The notes under the pieces: model-generated
Database searches by the model: none
The model's input: the letters and a program-made list of their open reading frames with translations, nothing else
What the model was told of the DNA's origin: nothing
In this document: positions 42,308 to 51,399 of the stretch, piece after piece
Position numbering within the stretch: the stretch's first letter is position 1
Layout of the letters: each line of letters opens with the position of its first letter
Assembly: GCF_018129405.1 (NCBI RefSeq)
Contig: NZ_JAFCLP010000001.1
Location: 620,001 to 684,000 of the forward strand
Reading direction: 5' to 3'
Source: Bradyrhizobium iriomotense
GTDB lineage: Bacteria; Pseudomonadota; Alphaproteobacteria; Rhizobiales; Xanthobacteraceae
DNA: 64,000 nucleotides
Program-made: the position numbers and the translations under genes

Positions 42308-44545
42308 TCAGCTGGCCCCGAACTTCATCTTCGACAGCGGCAGGCTGCGGATGCGCTGGCCGGTCAATGCGGCAACCGCATTGGCCACGGCCGGCGGCAC
42401 GCCGGGCAGTCCGGGCTCGCCGATACCACCCATCGGCGCGCCGCTTTCGACGATGCGGACGTGGACACGCGGCATGCGGTCCGGCGGCAGGATCGGATAG
42501 CCGTCGAAATTGCGCGCCTGCGGCACGCCCTTGGCGTAGACGACCTCCTCCAGCAGCGCCGACGACAGGCCGAGGGCAACGGCCGAATTGACCTGTGCCT
42601 CGATGATGCCGGGGTTGACGATGCGACCCGGATCGATCGCCACCCAGACATCGTGCACGGTGACCGCGCCTCCCCTCAGCGACACTTCCGCGATTGTCGC
42701 GACCTCGCTACCGAACGGTGAAGCCATCGCAACGCCCCGTGCACGCTTGCTGCCGTCGGGCGCGGTGAAGGGACCGCGCTTCCAGCCACCGGAGAGCTCG
42801 CCGACCGCCTGGAGCAGCGTCTTGTGGCGCGGCTTGTCCGCGAGCAGGCGCAGCCGCAGATCGTAGGGATCCTGCTGGCCTGCGTCGGCAACCTCGTCGA
42901 AGAACGTCTCGTAGAAGAAGTCGTTCATGGAGTGGCCGACCGAACGCCAGAAGCCGATGATCGCGGGGTCATCGACGAGGACATGCGCGACGCGGCGATT
43001 GTTGATGGCATATGGCTTGCCGGAGATGCCTTCGACCGCCGAGCCATCAGCCGCATCCGGCTTGCGACCGAACCAGCGATCACGCGGCCCTTCGCCGACG
43101 GCCTCCGCCTCCAGTGCCACCGGCAACCCGTTCGCGTCGAGGCCGGCGCGGAAACGCACGAAACCCATCGGCCGCAGCGCATCGCGCAAAAACTCTTCCT
43201 CGCGGCTCCAGATCAGCTTGACCGGCCGACCGACCGCCCTCGACAGCTGGATCGCCTGCGGGAACGGATTGGCGGTTTCATAGATGAAGTGGCGGCCGAA
43301 GAAGCCGCCGAGCATCGGCGAGTGGATTTTGACCTTCTCCGGCGGGATACCGGCTGCCTTGGCTGCGAGCGTCTGGAACATTTCCGGGGCCTGATTGGGC
43401 ACCCAGAGATCGAGCGTGCCATCCTCGTTCCAGCGCGCCAGCGCCGAGGGCGGCTCGAGCTGGCCGTGCGCCAGATAAGGCGCATCATAGGTCGCGGTGA
43501 CGATTTTCGCCGCGCCCTTCAGCGTGGCGGCGGCATCGCCGACCGTCTCCGCGGCAATCCCCGGTCCCGGCGCGGCCGCAAGCTGCGCTTTGCGGCCCTC
43601 CGACGAGAAGTCCGACGGCATCGCGCGGCGCGTCCCCGGCGCCGCGTCGGTCCACGTCACCTGCAACGTCTCCACCGCGCGGCGCGCGTGCCACCAGCGG
43701 TCGGCGACGACAGCGACGGCGCCAGGAAGACGATGGATCGAATGCACGCCCGGCATCGCCTTCACCTCCGCCTCGTTGGCGAAGGCGCCGGGCTCCAGAT
43801 CGAGGCGCGGCGCGTGCTGAACGGCGGCACGCAGCATGCCGTCGACCTGCATGTCGATGGCATAGGCAGCCTTGCCGGTGGACTTGTCGCGCGCATCGAG
43901 ACGCGCCACCGGCTTGCCGATCCAGCGGAAATCCTTGTCCGCACGCAGCGTGACATTCTCGGGCACCGAGAGGGCAGCGGCGTCCGCGGCGAGCGCACCA
44001 TAGTCGAGCGTGCGGCCCGTTGCAGCGTGGCGCACGCGGCCGGGCTCGGTCGTGAGACTTGCCACCGGCACCTTCAGTCGAGAGGCCGCGGCCTGCAGCA
44101 GCATCTGTCGCGCCGATGCGCCGACGCGGCGCATGGTGTCGTAGCTCGATCGCACCGAAAAGCTGCCGCCGGTGAAACGGCGGCCGCCAACCACCTGATA
44201 GTCGGCGCCGGGCGGCGCGCATTCCACGGTGAAGCGTGCCGGGTCCATGTCTAGCTCTTCGCCGACGATCTGCGCCATCGCGGTGGCAACACCCTGCCCG
44301 CCCTCGACGAAGGGGCTTCGCAACAACGCGGTGCTGTCTGTGCGGATTTCGAGGAAGGCGGAGACTCGCGGTGCCGACTTTGCCGCCGCTGCGGTGTTCT
44401 GCGCCTTTGCATCTGCGCCGGGCAATGCGACGCCGAGCACAAGTGCACCCAGCGCTGCACCGAGAACGTCGCGGCGCGACAGGTTGACGGGCCGGTCTTC
44501 CGGCAGTTCACCGGCCGGGGCGAATTCATGGGTCATGCTGTTCAT
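42308..44545 (-). CDS. iorB: Xanthine dehydrogenase-family molybdopterin subunit (IorB-like)
   Basis: A 745-residue molybdenum-cofactor-binding subunit of the isoquinoline 1-oxidoreductase/aldehyde dehydrogenase type. A twin-arginine signal (NLSRRDVLGAALGALVLG, about residues 22-39) shows periplasmic export. Cofactor-domain blocks include SPMLGGFFGRHFIYE, FWRSVGHSMNDFFYE and GGIGEPGLPGVPPAVANA near the C-terminus. It follows the [2Fe-2S] subunit by 14 bases; the small subunit has no signal and would be exported in complex. A cytochrome c subunit often found with such pairs is not present here. Confidence 0.87.
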   Translation of the reverse strand: MNSMTHEFAPAGELPEDRPVNLSRRDVLGAALGALVLGVALPGADAKAQNTAAAAKSAPRVSAFLEIRTDSTALLRSPFVEGGQGVATAMAQIVGEELDMDPARFTVECAPPGADYQVVGGRRFTGGSFSVRSSYDTMRRVGASARQMLLQAAASRLKVPVASLTTEPGRVRHAATGRTLDYGALAADAAALSVPENVTLRADKDFRWIGKPVARLDARDKSTGKAAYAIDMQVDGMLRAAVQHAPRLDLEPGAFANEAEVKAMPGVHSIHRLPGAVAVVADRWWHARRAVETLQVTWTDAAPGTRRAMPSDFSSEGRKAQLAAAPGPGIAAETVGDAAATLKGAAKIVTATYDAPYLAHGQLEPPSALARWNEDGTLDLWVPNQAPEMFQTLAAKAAGIPPEKVKIHSPMLGGFFGRHFIYETANPFPQAIQLSRAVGRPVKLIWSREEEFLRDALRPMGFVRFRAGLDANGLPVALEAEAVGEGPRDRWFGRKPDAADGSAVEGISGKPYAINNRRVAHVLVDDPAIIGFWRSVGHSMNDFFYETFFDEVADAGQQDPYDLRLRLLADKPRHKTLLQAVGELSGGWKRGPFTAPDGSKRARGVAMASPFGSEVATIAEVSLRGGAVTVHDVWVAIDPGRIVNPGIIEAQVNSAVALGLSSALLEEVVYAKGVPQARNFDGYPILPPDRMPRVHVRIVESGAPMGGIGEPGLPGVPPAVANAVAALTGQRIRSLPLSKMKFGAS

Positions 44546-44559
44546 GATCGCGCGCTCCC

Positions 44560-45006
44560 TCAGCCCTGGGCAACCTGGCGCACGGCCGCGGCGATGGCGT
44601 TATAGGTGCCACAGCGGCAGAGATTGACCATGGCCGCGGCGATGTCCTGCTCATTGGGCTTCGAGTTCTGCTTCAATAGCGCGGTCGCGGCCAAGACCTG
44701 ACCGGACTGGCAATAGCCGCATTGCGGCACCTGGTTCGCCACCCAGGCGTCCACGACGCGACGGCCGACGGCGTCGTCCGTGACGGCCTCGATGGTGGTG
44801 ATGGCCTGGCCGGCGACGCTGCCGACGGGCGTGACGCAGGATCGCGTCGCCTGGCCGTCGATCAACACCGTGCAGGCGCCGCATTGGGCGATGCCGCAGC
44901 CATATTTGGTCCCGGTCATCCCGAGTTCGTCGCGGATCACCCACAGCAGAGGCGTATCGTCCTCCGTCTGGACCTGATGAGTCTTGCCGTTGATGATGAC
45001 GTCCAT
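44560..45006 (-). CDS. iorA: [2Fe-2S]-binding subunit of molybdenum hydroxylase (IorA-like)
   Basis: A 148-residue protein that carries two [2Fe-2S] clusters and passes electrons from the molybdenum site. The ferredoxin-type cluster is ligated by Cys37, Cys42, Cys45 and Cys57 (GCGIAQCGACTV), and the helical-domain cluster by Cys96, Cys99, Cys130 and Cys132 (QCGYCQSGQ and NLCRCGTY). The ATG at 45006 starts the normal N-terminus MDVIINGKTHQV after AAGGAGCGG. First gene of the two-gene unit with the molybdopterin subunit. Confidence 0.92.
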   Translation of the reverse strand: MDVIINGKTHQVQTEDDTPLLWVIRDELGMTGTKYGCGIAQCGACTVLIDGQATRSCVTPVGSVAGQAITTIEAVTDDAVGRRVVDAWVANQVPQCGYCQSGQVLAATALLKQNSKPNEQDIAAAMVNLCRCGTYNAIAAAVRQVAQG

Positions 45007-45027
45007 GGAAAGCCGCTCCTTGGATTG

Positions 45028-45047
45028 CCGGTGGCGCGACCCACCGG
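45028..45047. promoter_or_regulatory. Inverted repeat upstream of iorA
   Basis: CCGGTGG-N6-CCACCGG, perfect 7-bp arms, about 22 bases upstream of the iorA start. It could be an operator or a 5'-leader hairpin; the remainder of the 228-base gap (45007-45234) shows no gene. Confidence 0.4.
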
Positions 45048-45234
45048 TCGCAGGGGGGAACACTGGGCAAGCCCTGATAAGAGGTGACGCCTACCGCGGG
45101 CGGCCCCCTCGAACAATCAGCTCAATTTCGCATGGAGTTATGAGCGGCATCGATTAATCCCGAGCGAGCACGGCACGACCTCCCGTCGCACCCTGCTGGT
45201 CATCGCGCGGCACGCAGGACGGTTGCTCGGTTCG

Positions 45235-46677
45235 CTATTTGACGATCGGGCAGGAGCCGGGATCGTCGCAGCGAGGAGGCGTCGATCGCGTGGTGCCGGT
45301 CGCATCGTCGGAGCCGGGGCCCGCCGTTCCGTTCAGAATGACCGAGACACGCCAGCGATATGTTGTTTGCGGCATCAGGCCGGAATCGCCAAAGCTCGCT
45401 CCTGTCACGTCGCCAATCGCCTGGAACGCGCCATCCGGCCCCGCACGCGAAATCCGGTAGGTTGTTACGCCGTCCACTGGAGACCAGGCCAGGTCAGCGC
45501 CGCTATCCGACGTATCGATCACCGTGAGCGACTGCGGTGCTGATAGCGATGGCGCGGGCGTGCCGGCAGGCGCCGCGGCCCCGGCCGTGAGCGCATCCAG
45601 CATGGCCTTGATCGCCTTGATTTGCGACCCGGACTTCGTCACGTAGCTATCCTGATGGTCGACGTAGCTCCACCAATCCCAACAGGCCTGCGGATTGCTT
45701 GGCCAGTAGGGGCTGGTCTTGGTCTGCGGATAGAGAATGATCAGGTGGTTCGTATCCGCCCACGCATTGTAGCCGGCCTCATCCACAAACCTGCGTCCGA
45801 TATCGGCGACATCCTGCTTGCATCCGTGGAGCGCGACGTGGACGCGACACGGACTGCCCTGCTCGCAATCCTGAGGTACGAACACATAGCCGGTGTCGCC
45901 CATGCTCAGCGCGTCGGGCAAATGCGGCGCGGTATAGATCGATTGATCAAAGCTCTTCACCGAGCCTGCAAGCTGCGCAGAACTGGACGGATTCAGGCGG
46001 CCGTAAATATGCTGCAGGATGACGCCGGCCTGGTCATAGCCGCATTGGTCGATATAGGGCTCCGTGTTGGCCTTGCAGTCGTTGAGCCCTGGCGCGCCCT
46101 GTTTCGTCACGACGAACGAGTGGCCCGCGCCGAGCGTGGCCTGATAGAACAAGTTGCCGCGATTGGCATCCCCCAGATAATGGCGATAGAAATCGGCGGC
46201 CGCATCGGTCGCGGCCTTGTCGACGACTGCGTCATTGTAGCCGTGAAAGAGATAGATCTTCTGCCTGCCGACATTGCTGAGAGGGTCGATCTCGCCCGCT
46301 GCGGCCTTCGCGTCGGCCTTTGCCGTAAAATCCTTCGGATCCAGATCCGACCGCGGCCCTTTCATGCACGCACCCGTGGCCCGCCAGATCGGCCCCCAGT
46401 ACCAGGTGGCGGCGTCGAGCGCGTCCGCCTTCGCGCACCAGTAAGGGCCGCCTGCGACCACGCCGACGCCCTTGATCACCGACGACCACGCCGTGCCGAA
46501 CTGAACGGCCATGAACGCGCCCGACGAAATTCCCGAAATCGAACTCTCACCGATCGGCGCGCGATAGCCCCGTAGTCCCTCAGCCTCGGCGGCACGCGAC
46601 GACACGCCGAGAGTGGTTGTGAAGATCAGGGCGCAGATCAGGGCGGCGGTGAATTGCCGCAAAACGGCCACGCACAT
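45235..46677 (-). CDS. Secreted PHA depolymerase-like esterase with Fn3 domain
   Basis: A 480-residue secreted protein. An N-terminal signal peptide (LRQFTAALICALIFTTTLGV, cleaved near residue 30) precedes an alpha/beta-hydrolase domain with the lipase box GISSG at residues 49-53 (nucleophile Ser51), GAGHSFVVT and VHVALHGCKQD. The oxyanion-type LHGC lies after the lipase box, the arrangement of type 2 catalytic domains of short-chain PHA depolymerases. A fibronectin type III domain (about residues 385-465) ends the protein, and no separate polymer-binding domain follows. It probably hydrolyses extracellular poly(3-hydroxybutyrate) or related esters. The ATG at 46677 is set by the signal peptide. 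Confidence 0.8.
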   Translation of the reverse strand: MCVAVLRQFTAALICALIFTTTLGVSSRAAEAEGLRGYRAPIGESSISGISSGAFMAVQFGTAWSSVIKGVGVVAGGPYWCAKADALDAATWYWGPIWRATGACMKGPRSDLDPKDFTAKADAKAAAGEIDPLSNVGRQKIYLFHGYNDAVVDKAATDAAADFYRHYLGDANRGNLFYQATLGAGHSFVVTKQGAPGLNDCKANTEPYIDQCGYDQAGVILQHIYGRLNPSSSAQLAGSVKSFDQSIYTAPHLPDALSMGDTGYVFVPQDCEQGSPCRVHVALHGCKQDVADIGRRFVDEAGYNAWADTNHLIILYPQTKTSPYWPSNPQACWDWWSYVDHQDSYVTKSGSQIKAIKAMLDALTAGAAAPAGTPAPSLSAPQSLTVIDTSDSGADLAWSPVDGVTTYRISRAGPDGAFQAIGDVTGASFGDSGLMPQTTYRWRVSVILNGTAGPGSDDATGTTRSTPPRCDDPGSCPIVK

Positions 46678-46777
46678 GACAGCCTCGCCAAATCGACCGC
46701 AGAAGCAACCTCTGGTATTACAGCTCCAGATCGGCAATCGGTGCAAGCGCAAACAAGCGGCACCAAACGAGAAACCG

Positions 46778-47887
46778 TCACTTCGGCGTTGTCGGCGCCT
46801 CCAGGCTGCGACTGTAGCGCGACATCGCGAAACAGAAGACAAAGTAGATCGCGGCGACGAAGATGTAGACCTCGACTGAAAATTGCTGCCAGGCCGGATC
46901 GATGATCGCGGTCTTGGCCGTCGTCAGCAGGTCGAAGATGCCGATGATCAGGACGAGGCTGGTGTCCTTGAAGAAGGCGATGAAAGTATTGACCAGGGGC
47001 GGGATGACATGGCGGATCGCCTGCGGCAGCACGATCAGCCGGTGCTTGCGCCAGTAGGAGAGCCCCAGCGCGTCGGCGGCTTCATATTGCCCACGCGGCA
47101 CGGCCTGAAGCCCGCCGCGGATCACTTCGGCGAGGTAGGCGCCGGCGAACAGGATGATCGCGATCTGCGCGCGCAGCAGCTTGTCGATGTTGAATCCTGC
47201 GGGCATGAACAACGGAAACATCACGCTTGCCATGAACAACAGGCTCACCAGCGGCACGCCGCGGATCAGCTCGACATAGAGCACGCTGAGCGAGCGGATC
47301 GCCGGCAGCTTCGAGCGCCGACCGAGCGCGACGAGGATGCCGAGCGGGAAGCCGAAGGCGAGACCGAACGTCGCCAGAATCAGAGTCACCGGCAGTCCGC
47401 CCCAGCGGTCCTGCGAGACGAAGGACAGGCCGAACACGCCGCCCCACATCAGCACGCTGATCAGCGCCAGTGCCCCGATCCAGAGATAGACCAGCTCGCG
47501 CCGCCACAGGGCGCGGCGGGTCGAGAGGTAGTACAGCGCGATGAACAGCACGACCGACAGCGCCGGCCGCCACTGCTCGTCGAACGGATAGGTGCCGAAC
47601 AGGATGAAGCGGTACTTTTCGGGGATGATCGCCCAGCAGGCGCCGACGCCACGCGCCGCGCGGCAGGCGCTGGAGTCGTTCGCCGACGTCAGCCAGACCG
47701 CATTCGCGATGCCCCATTGCACGAAGCTGAACATGCCTTTCGCGAGCAGCGCCAGCAGCACGACTGTGAGTATACTGTTGGGAATCGACGAGAACAGATT
47801 CTTGCGCAGCCAGCGCAGCACCGGATTGCCCATCTGCGGCCGGCGAGCGGCGCGGGGGGCTTCGGGGATGTCGGTGATCGCCGTCAT
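46778..47887 (-). CDS. aapM: General L-amino acid ABC transporter permease AapM
   Basis: A 369-residue inner-membrane permease of the His/Glu/Gln/AapQM family. Several N-terminal helices (ILTVVLLALLAKG onward) come before the conserved permease core, with the EAA loop in GGLQAVPRGQYEAADALGLS (about residues 270-290) and the end region SLVLIIGIFDLLTTAKTA. The long N-terminal part with an extra loop containing RGVGACWAII is typical of AapM. Starts two bases after the aapQ stop. The start at 47887 is chosen from the family pattern; the frame is open further upstream. Confidence 0.9.
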   Translation of the reverse strand: MTAITDIPEAPRAARRPQMGNPVLRWLRKNLFSSIPNSILTVVLLALLAKGMFSFVQWGIANAVWLTSANDSSACRAARGVGACWAIIPEKYRFILFGTYPFDEQWRPALSVVLFIALYYLSTRRALWRRELVYLWIGALALISVLMWGGVFGLSFVSQDRWGGLPVTLILATFGLAFGFPLGILVALGRRSKLPAIRSLSVLYVELIRGVPLVSLLFMASVMFPLFMPAGFNIDKLLRAQIAIILFAGAYLAEVIRGGLQAVPRGQYEAADALGLSYWRKHRLIVLPQAIRHVIPPLVNTFIAFFKDTSLVLIIGIFDLLTTAKTAIIDPAWQQFSVEVYIFVAAIYFVFCFAMSRYSRSLEAPTTPK

Positions 47888-47889
47888 GC

Positions 47890-49074
47890 TCAGCGCTCCA
47901 CCAGCGCAATGCGCGCGTTGTACCAGTTCATGAAGAAGCTGATGGAAAGGCTGATGGTCAGGAACACCGCCATGATCAGCGCGATCGCCTCGATCGCCTG
48001 TCCGGTCTGGTTCAGCGTGGTGTTGGCGACCGAGACCACGTCCTGATAACCGATCGCGACCGCGAGCGAGGAGTTCTTGGTCAGATTGAGATACTGGCTC
48101 GTCATCGGCGGCACGATGACGCGGAGCGCCTGCGGCAGGATGATCTGCCGCAACATGAAGCTGCGGCGCAGGCCGAGCGCATTGGCGGCATCCCATTGGC
48201 CGCGCGGCACGGACTGGATGCCGCTGCGCACGATCTCGGCGATGAAGGCCGAGGTGTAGGTCACGAGCGCGATCAGCAGCGCGAAATATTCCGGCGCGAG
48301 CGTCAGCCCGCCGACGAAATTGAAGCCGCGCAGTTGCGGCCATTCGATCGTCCAGGATACGCCGAGCGCCACGGACACGGCCGTCGGCAGTGCGAGGACG
48401 AGGCCAACCGCAAAGGGCCAGGCCGGACGCGGCTTGCCGTCACGCATCTGCTGCGCGATCAGCCATCGCCGGATGAGATAGAACAGGACGAGCCCGAGTA
48501 CCGCCGTGCCGAGCACCCAGAGCTGCGGCGAGCCAATCGGGATCGCCGGCAGGATCAGGCCGCGGTTGGACAGGAACACGCCCTCGACCGGCCGCCACGC
48601 CGCGCGCGCCGCCGGCAGCGCCTGCATCAGCACGTACCAGAACAGCAGCTGGAGCAGCAGCGGGATGTCGCGGAGCGTTTCGACATAGACGGCGGCAAGC
48701 CGCGACAACAGCCAGTTGGCCGACAGCCGCGAAATGCCGATCAGCGTCCCGAGGATGGTCGCGAGCACGATGCCGATCACCGCGACACGCAGGGTGTTGG
48801 CGATGCCGACGACGAAGGCCCAGAGGTAGGTATCCCTCGGATTGTAGGCGAGCAGGCTGTCGGCAATCGGCATGCCGGCCTCGCGGCCGAGGAAGGCGAA
48901 GCCGGTGGTGATGCGGCGGGCCGACAGGTTGGTGACAGTGTTGGACCAGAGGAAGGCGATCACGCCAACCGCGATCCCCACCACCAGGACCTGCCAGAAC
49001 AGGCCCTTCAATTCGTTGCGCCCAAGCGCGAAGAAGCGGCGGCGCGGCGGTGGTCTGGGATGATCGGCGGTCAC
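47890..49074 (-). CDS. aapQ: General L-amino acid ABC transporter permease AapQ
   Basis: A 394-residue permease partner of AapM. N-terminal helix FWQVLVVGIAVGVIAFLW, then the AapQ-typical RRITTGFAFLGREAGMPI, the LARSRLSANW-type region, and the EAA loop in GIQSVPRGQWDAANALGLR. The start is a GTG at 49074. It is divergent from the RpiR-family regulator over an 87-base space with a spaced inverted repeat. The binding protein is encoded on the other side of that space and no ATPase gene (aapP) is present. Confidence 0.9.
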   Translation of the reverse strand: MTADHPRPPPRRRFFALGRNELKGLFWQVLVVGIAVGVIAFLWSNTVTNLSARRITTGFAFLGREAGMPIADSLLAYNPRDTYLWAFVVGIANTLRVAVIGIVLATILGTLIGISRLSANWLLSRLAAVYVETLRDIPLLLQLLFWYVLMQALPAARAAWRPVEGVFLSNRGLILPAIPIGSPQLWVLGTAVLGLVLFYLIRRWLIAQQMRDGKPRPAWPFAVGLVLALPTAVSVALGVSWTIEWPQLRGFNFVGGLTLAPEYFALLIALVTYTSAFIAEIVRSGIQSVPRGQWDAANALGLRRSFMLRQIILPQALRVIVPPMTSQYLNLTKNSSLAVAIGYQDVVSVANTTLNQTGQAIEAIALIMAVFLTISLSISFFMNWYNARIALVER

Positions 49075-49124
49075 AGCACAAAAATCCTTCTCAAATGCAG
49101 CGATTTCCGGCGGCGCACGTCAAC

Positions 49125-49153
49125 TGTTGCACCAAACTCCAATTCATGCAACA
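49125..49153. promoter_or_regulatory. Candidate RpiR operator
   Basis: TGTTGCA (49125-49131) and TGCAACA (49147-49153) are perfect 7-bp inverted half-sites, 22 bp centre to centre, in the short space between divergent aapQ and the RpiR-type regulator gene. The right half ends 8 bases before the regulator start, where binding would block its translation-start region. Confidence 0.6.
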
Positions 49154-49161
49154 AATGTTTC

Positions 49162-50034
49162 ATGGCCGAGCCCGCGAAATCCTCGCCCCTGAGCGAACTG
49201 CGCATCGCATTGCCATCGCTCCCCCTGCGCTTGCAGGAGGTCGGCCGCTTCGTCGCCGCCAATGATTACGACGCCACCACCCGTTCGATGCGCGATCTCG
49301 CGGCCGAAGCCGGCGCTGATCCCGCGGCGTTCACGCGGCTTGCCAAGGCGATCGGCTATTCCGGCTGGGACGAGCTGCGCGCCGCACTGACGGAAGCGCG
49401 ACGGCCGTCGCAAACCTCGCCCTTCTCCGGCAGGGCGAAGAGCCGGCGTCATGGTCCCAACGCCGATGTCGCGCTCGTCATCGACAAGCTCGAGGCCGAG
49501 GCCGCCGGCCTTCCGCGCATTCCGGCACAACCAATTGCGGAAGCGGCCCGCGCGCTGCACGACGCCAAGCGGATCTGGATCGCAGGCTATCGGAGCTGCC
49601 GCAGTGTGGCGGAACTCTTGAACTACGAGCTGCGGTTGTTCCGCCCCGAGCAGGTGCAACTCGTCGGCGCATCCGGTCCCGACGATCTCGATCTCGGCGC
49701 GTTCCGTCCCGGCGAAGCCGTCATCGTCATCGGCTTCCTGCCTTACACGCATGCGAGTGTCCGCGTCGCGCAGGCCGCTCATCGCAGCGGCGCAACGCTG
49801 ATCGCGATCGCGGACAGCCTCTCGGCACCGATGGCCGAGGGCGCCGATCACGTGCTGCTGTTCGAAGCAGCGTCGTCGCCTGGCTTCTTCCCCAGTCTTA
49901 CGGGCGCGATCGCGATCGCGCAGTCACTCGCGGCGGTCACGTTCTCGCTCGGCGGCGTCGCCGCGAAGAAGCGTCTGGAGAATACTGAGGCGCGGCTTGC
50001 CTCGGCCTCCACCTACGTCTCGGAGAAAGGTTGA
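49162..50034 (+). CDS. MurR/RpiR-family transcriptional regulator
   Basis: A 290-residue regulator. The N-terminal HTH_6 domain (about 10-85, with TTRSMRDLAAEAGADPAAF and FTRLAKAIGYSGWDELR) is followed by a SIS domain (about 125-260: IWIAGYRSCRSVAELL, VIVIGFLPYTHASV) that senses a small, usually phosphorylated or amino-sugar ligand. Starts at 49162 just after the operator-like repeat. It leads an operon with the aminotransferase (three-base gap) and the Aap-type binding protein, and is divergent from aapQM, so it likely controls both units. Confidence 0.9.
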   Translation: MAEPAKSSPLSELRIALPSLPLRLQEVGRFVAANDYDATTRSMRDLAAEAGADPAAFTRLAKAIGYSGWDELRAALTEARRPSQTSPFSGRAKSRRHGPNADVALVIDKLEAEAAGLPRIPAQPIAEAARALHDAKRIWIAGYRSCRSVAELLNYELRLFRPEQVQLVGASGPDDLDLGAFRPGEAVIVIGFLPYTHASVRVAQAAHRSGATLIAIADSLSAPMAEGADHVLLFEAASSPGFFPSLTGAIAIAQSLAAVTFSLGGVAAKKRLENTEARLASASTYVSEKG

Positions 50035-50037
50035 TCC

Positions 50038-51387
50038 ATGAGCACTCGCACCAGCCGCGTGCTGCATCGCTCGCTACGCGAAACCCCGCCCAAGGCGATC
50101 GGCGGCGAAGGTGTCTATCTGTTTGCCGAGGACGGACGCCGCATCATCGACGCCTCCGGTGGAGCGGCGGTCTCCTGCCTCGGCCACCAGCATCCACGCG
50201 TGATCGCGGCGATGGCGAAACAAGCCTCGACGCTGGCCTATGCCCACACCGCCTTCTTCTCCTCCGAGCCCGCCGAAGCGCTGGCCGAGAGGCTGGTCGG
50301 GCATGAGCCGGGCGGCCTCGCCTACGCCTATTTCGTCAGCGGCGGATCGGAGGCGATCGAGGCCAGCATCAAGCTGGCACGGCAATATTTCATCGAGCGC
50401 GGCGAGCCGCAGCGGCAGCATTTCATCGCACGGCGGCAGAGCTATCACGGCAACACGCTCGGCGCGCTCGCCGCCGGCGGCAACGCCTGGCGCCGCGCGC
50501 CCTATGCACCGCTGCTCTCCGCCGCCTTCAGCCATGTGACGCCGGCCTTTGCCTATCACGAGAAGCGCGAGGAGGAATCCGACGCGCAATTCGTGGCGCG
50601 GCTGGCCGCGGAGCTCGAAGCCGAGTTCCAGCGGCTCGGCCCTGATACCGTCGCGGCGTTCCTCGCCGAGCCCGTCGTCGGCGCCACCGCCGGCGCCGTG
50701 ACGGCGCCCGACGGTTACTTCAAGGCGGTCCGCGAGATCTGCGACCGGCACGGCGCGCTGCTGATCCTCGATGAGGTGATGTGCGGCATGGGCCGCACCG
50801 GCACGACACACGCCTGGGAGCAGGAAGGCGTCGCGCCGGACATTCAGGCGATCGCAAAGGGCCTCGGCGGCGGATACCAGCCGATCGGCGCGATGCTCGC
50901 GAGCGGCAAGATCATCGACACCATCCGCTCGGGCTCCGGCGCCTTCCAGCACGGCCACACTTATCTGGCGCATCCCCTCGCCTGCGCGGCGGCGCTCGCG
51001 GTGCAGGATGTGATCCGCGAGGATGGCCTGCTCGATCGTGTGAAGGAGCGCGGCCGGCAGCTCGAGCAGCGGCTAACCGAGCGCTTCGGCAATCACCGCC
51101 ATGTCGGCGACATCAGGGGCCGCGGCCTGTTCTGGGCAATCGAGCTCGTCGCCGATCGCGCGACGCGCGCCTCGTTCGATCCCGCGCTCAAGCTGCACCA
51201 GAAGATCAAGGCCGAAGCCTTCGCGAACGGGCTCGGGTGTTATCCCGGCGGCGGCACCGTGGACGGTGTGCGCGGCGACCACGTGCTGCTGGCGCCGCCC
51301 TATATCGCGTCGGCGGACGAGATCGATCAGATCGTCGACAAGCTCGGCACGGCCGTCGACAACGTGTTGCGTAGTGTCAATCACTGA
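50038..51387 (+). CDS. Class III PLP-dependent aminotransferase
   Basis: A 449-residue fold-type I aminotransferase of the omega-amino acid/ornithine type. PLP-site blocks are SGGSEAIEASIKLARQYF, the Asp of LILDEVMCGMGRTG, and the Schiff-base Lys in DIQAIAKGLGGGYQPIGA. It transfers the amino group of an unknown amine or amino acid to a keto acid. The gene begins three bases after the RpiR stop and is followed by the binding protein, so it probably acts on the imported amino compound. Confidence 0.9.
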   Translation: MSTRTSRVLHRSLRETPPKAIGGEGVYLFAEDGRRIIDASGGAAVSCLGHQHPRVIAAMAKQASTLAYAHTAFFSSEPAEALAERLVGHEPGGLAYAYFVSGGSEAIEASIKLARQYFIERGEPQRQHFIARRQSYHGNTLGALAAGGNAWRRAPYAPLLSAAFSHVTPAFAYHEKREEESDAQFVARLAAELEAEFQRLGPDTVAAFLAEPVVGATAGAVTAPDGYFKAVREICDRHGALLILDEVMCGMGRTGTTHAWEQEGVAPDIQAIAKGLGGGYQPIGAMLASGKIIDTIRSGSGAFQHGHTYLAHPLACAAALAVQDVIREDGLLDRVKERGRQLEQRLTERFGNHRHVGDIRGRGLFWAIELVADRATRASFDPALKLHQKIKAEAFANGLGCYPGGGTVDGVRGDHVLLAPPYIASADEIDQIVDKLGTAVDNVLRSVNH

Positions 51388-51399
51388 GGGGAGAGTAGT

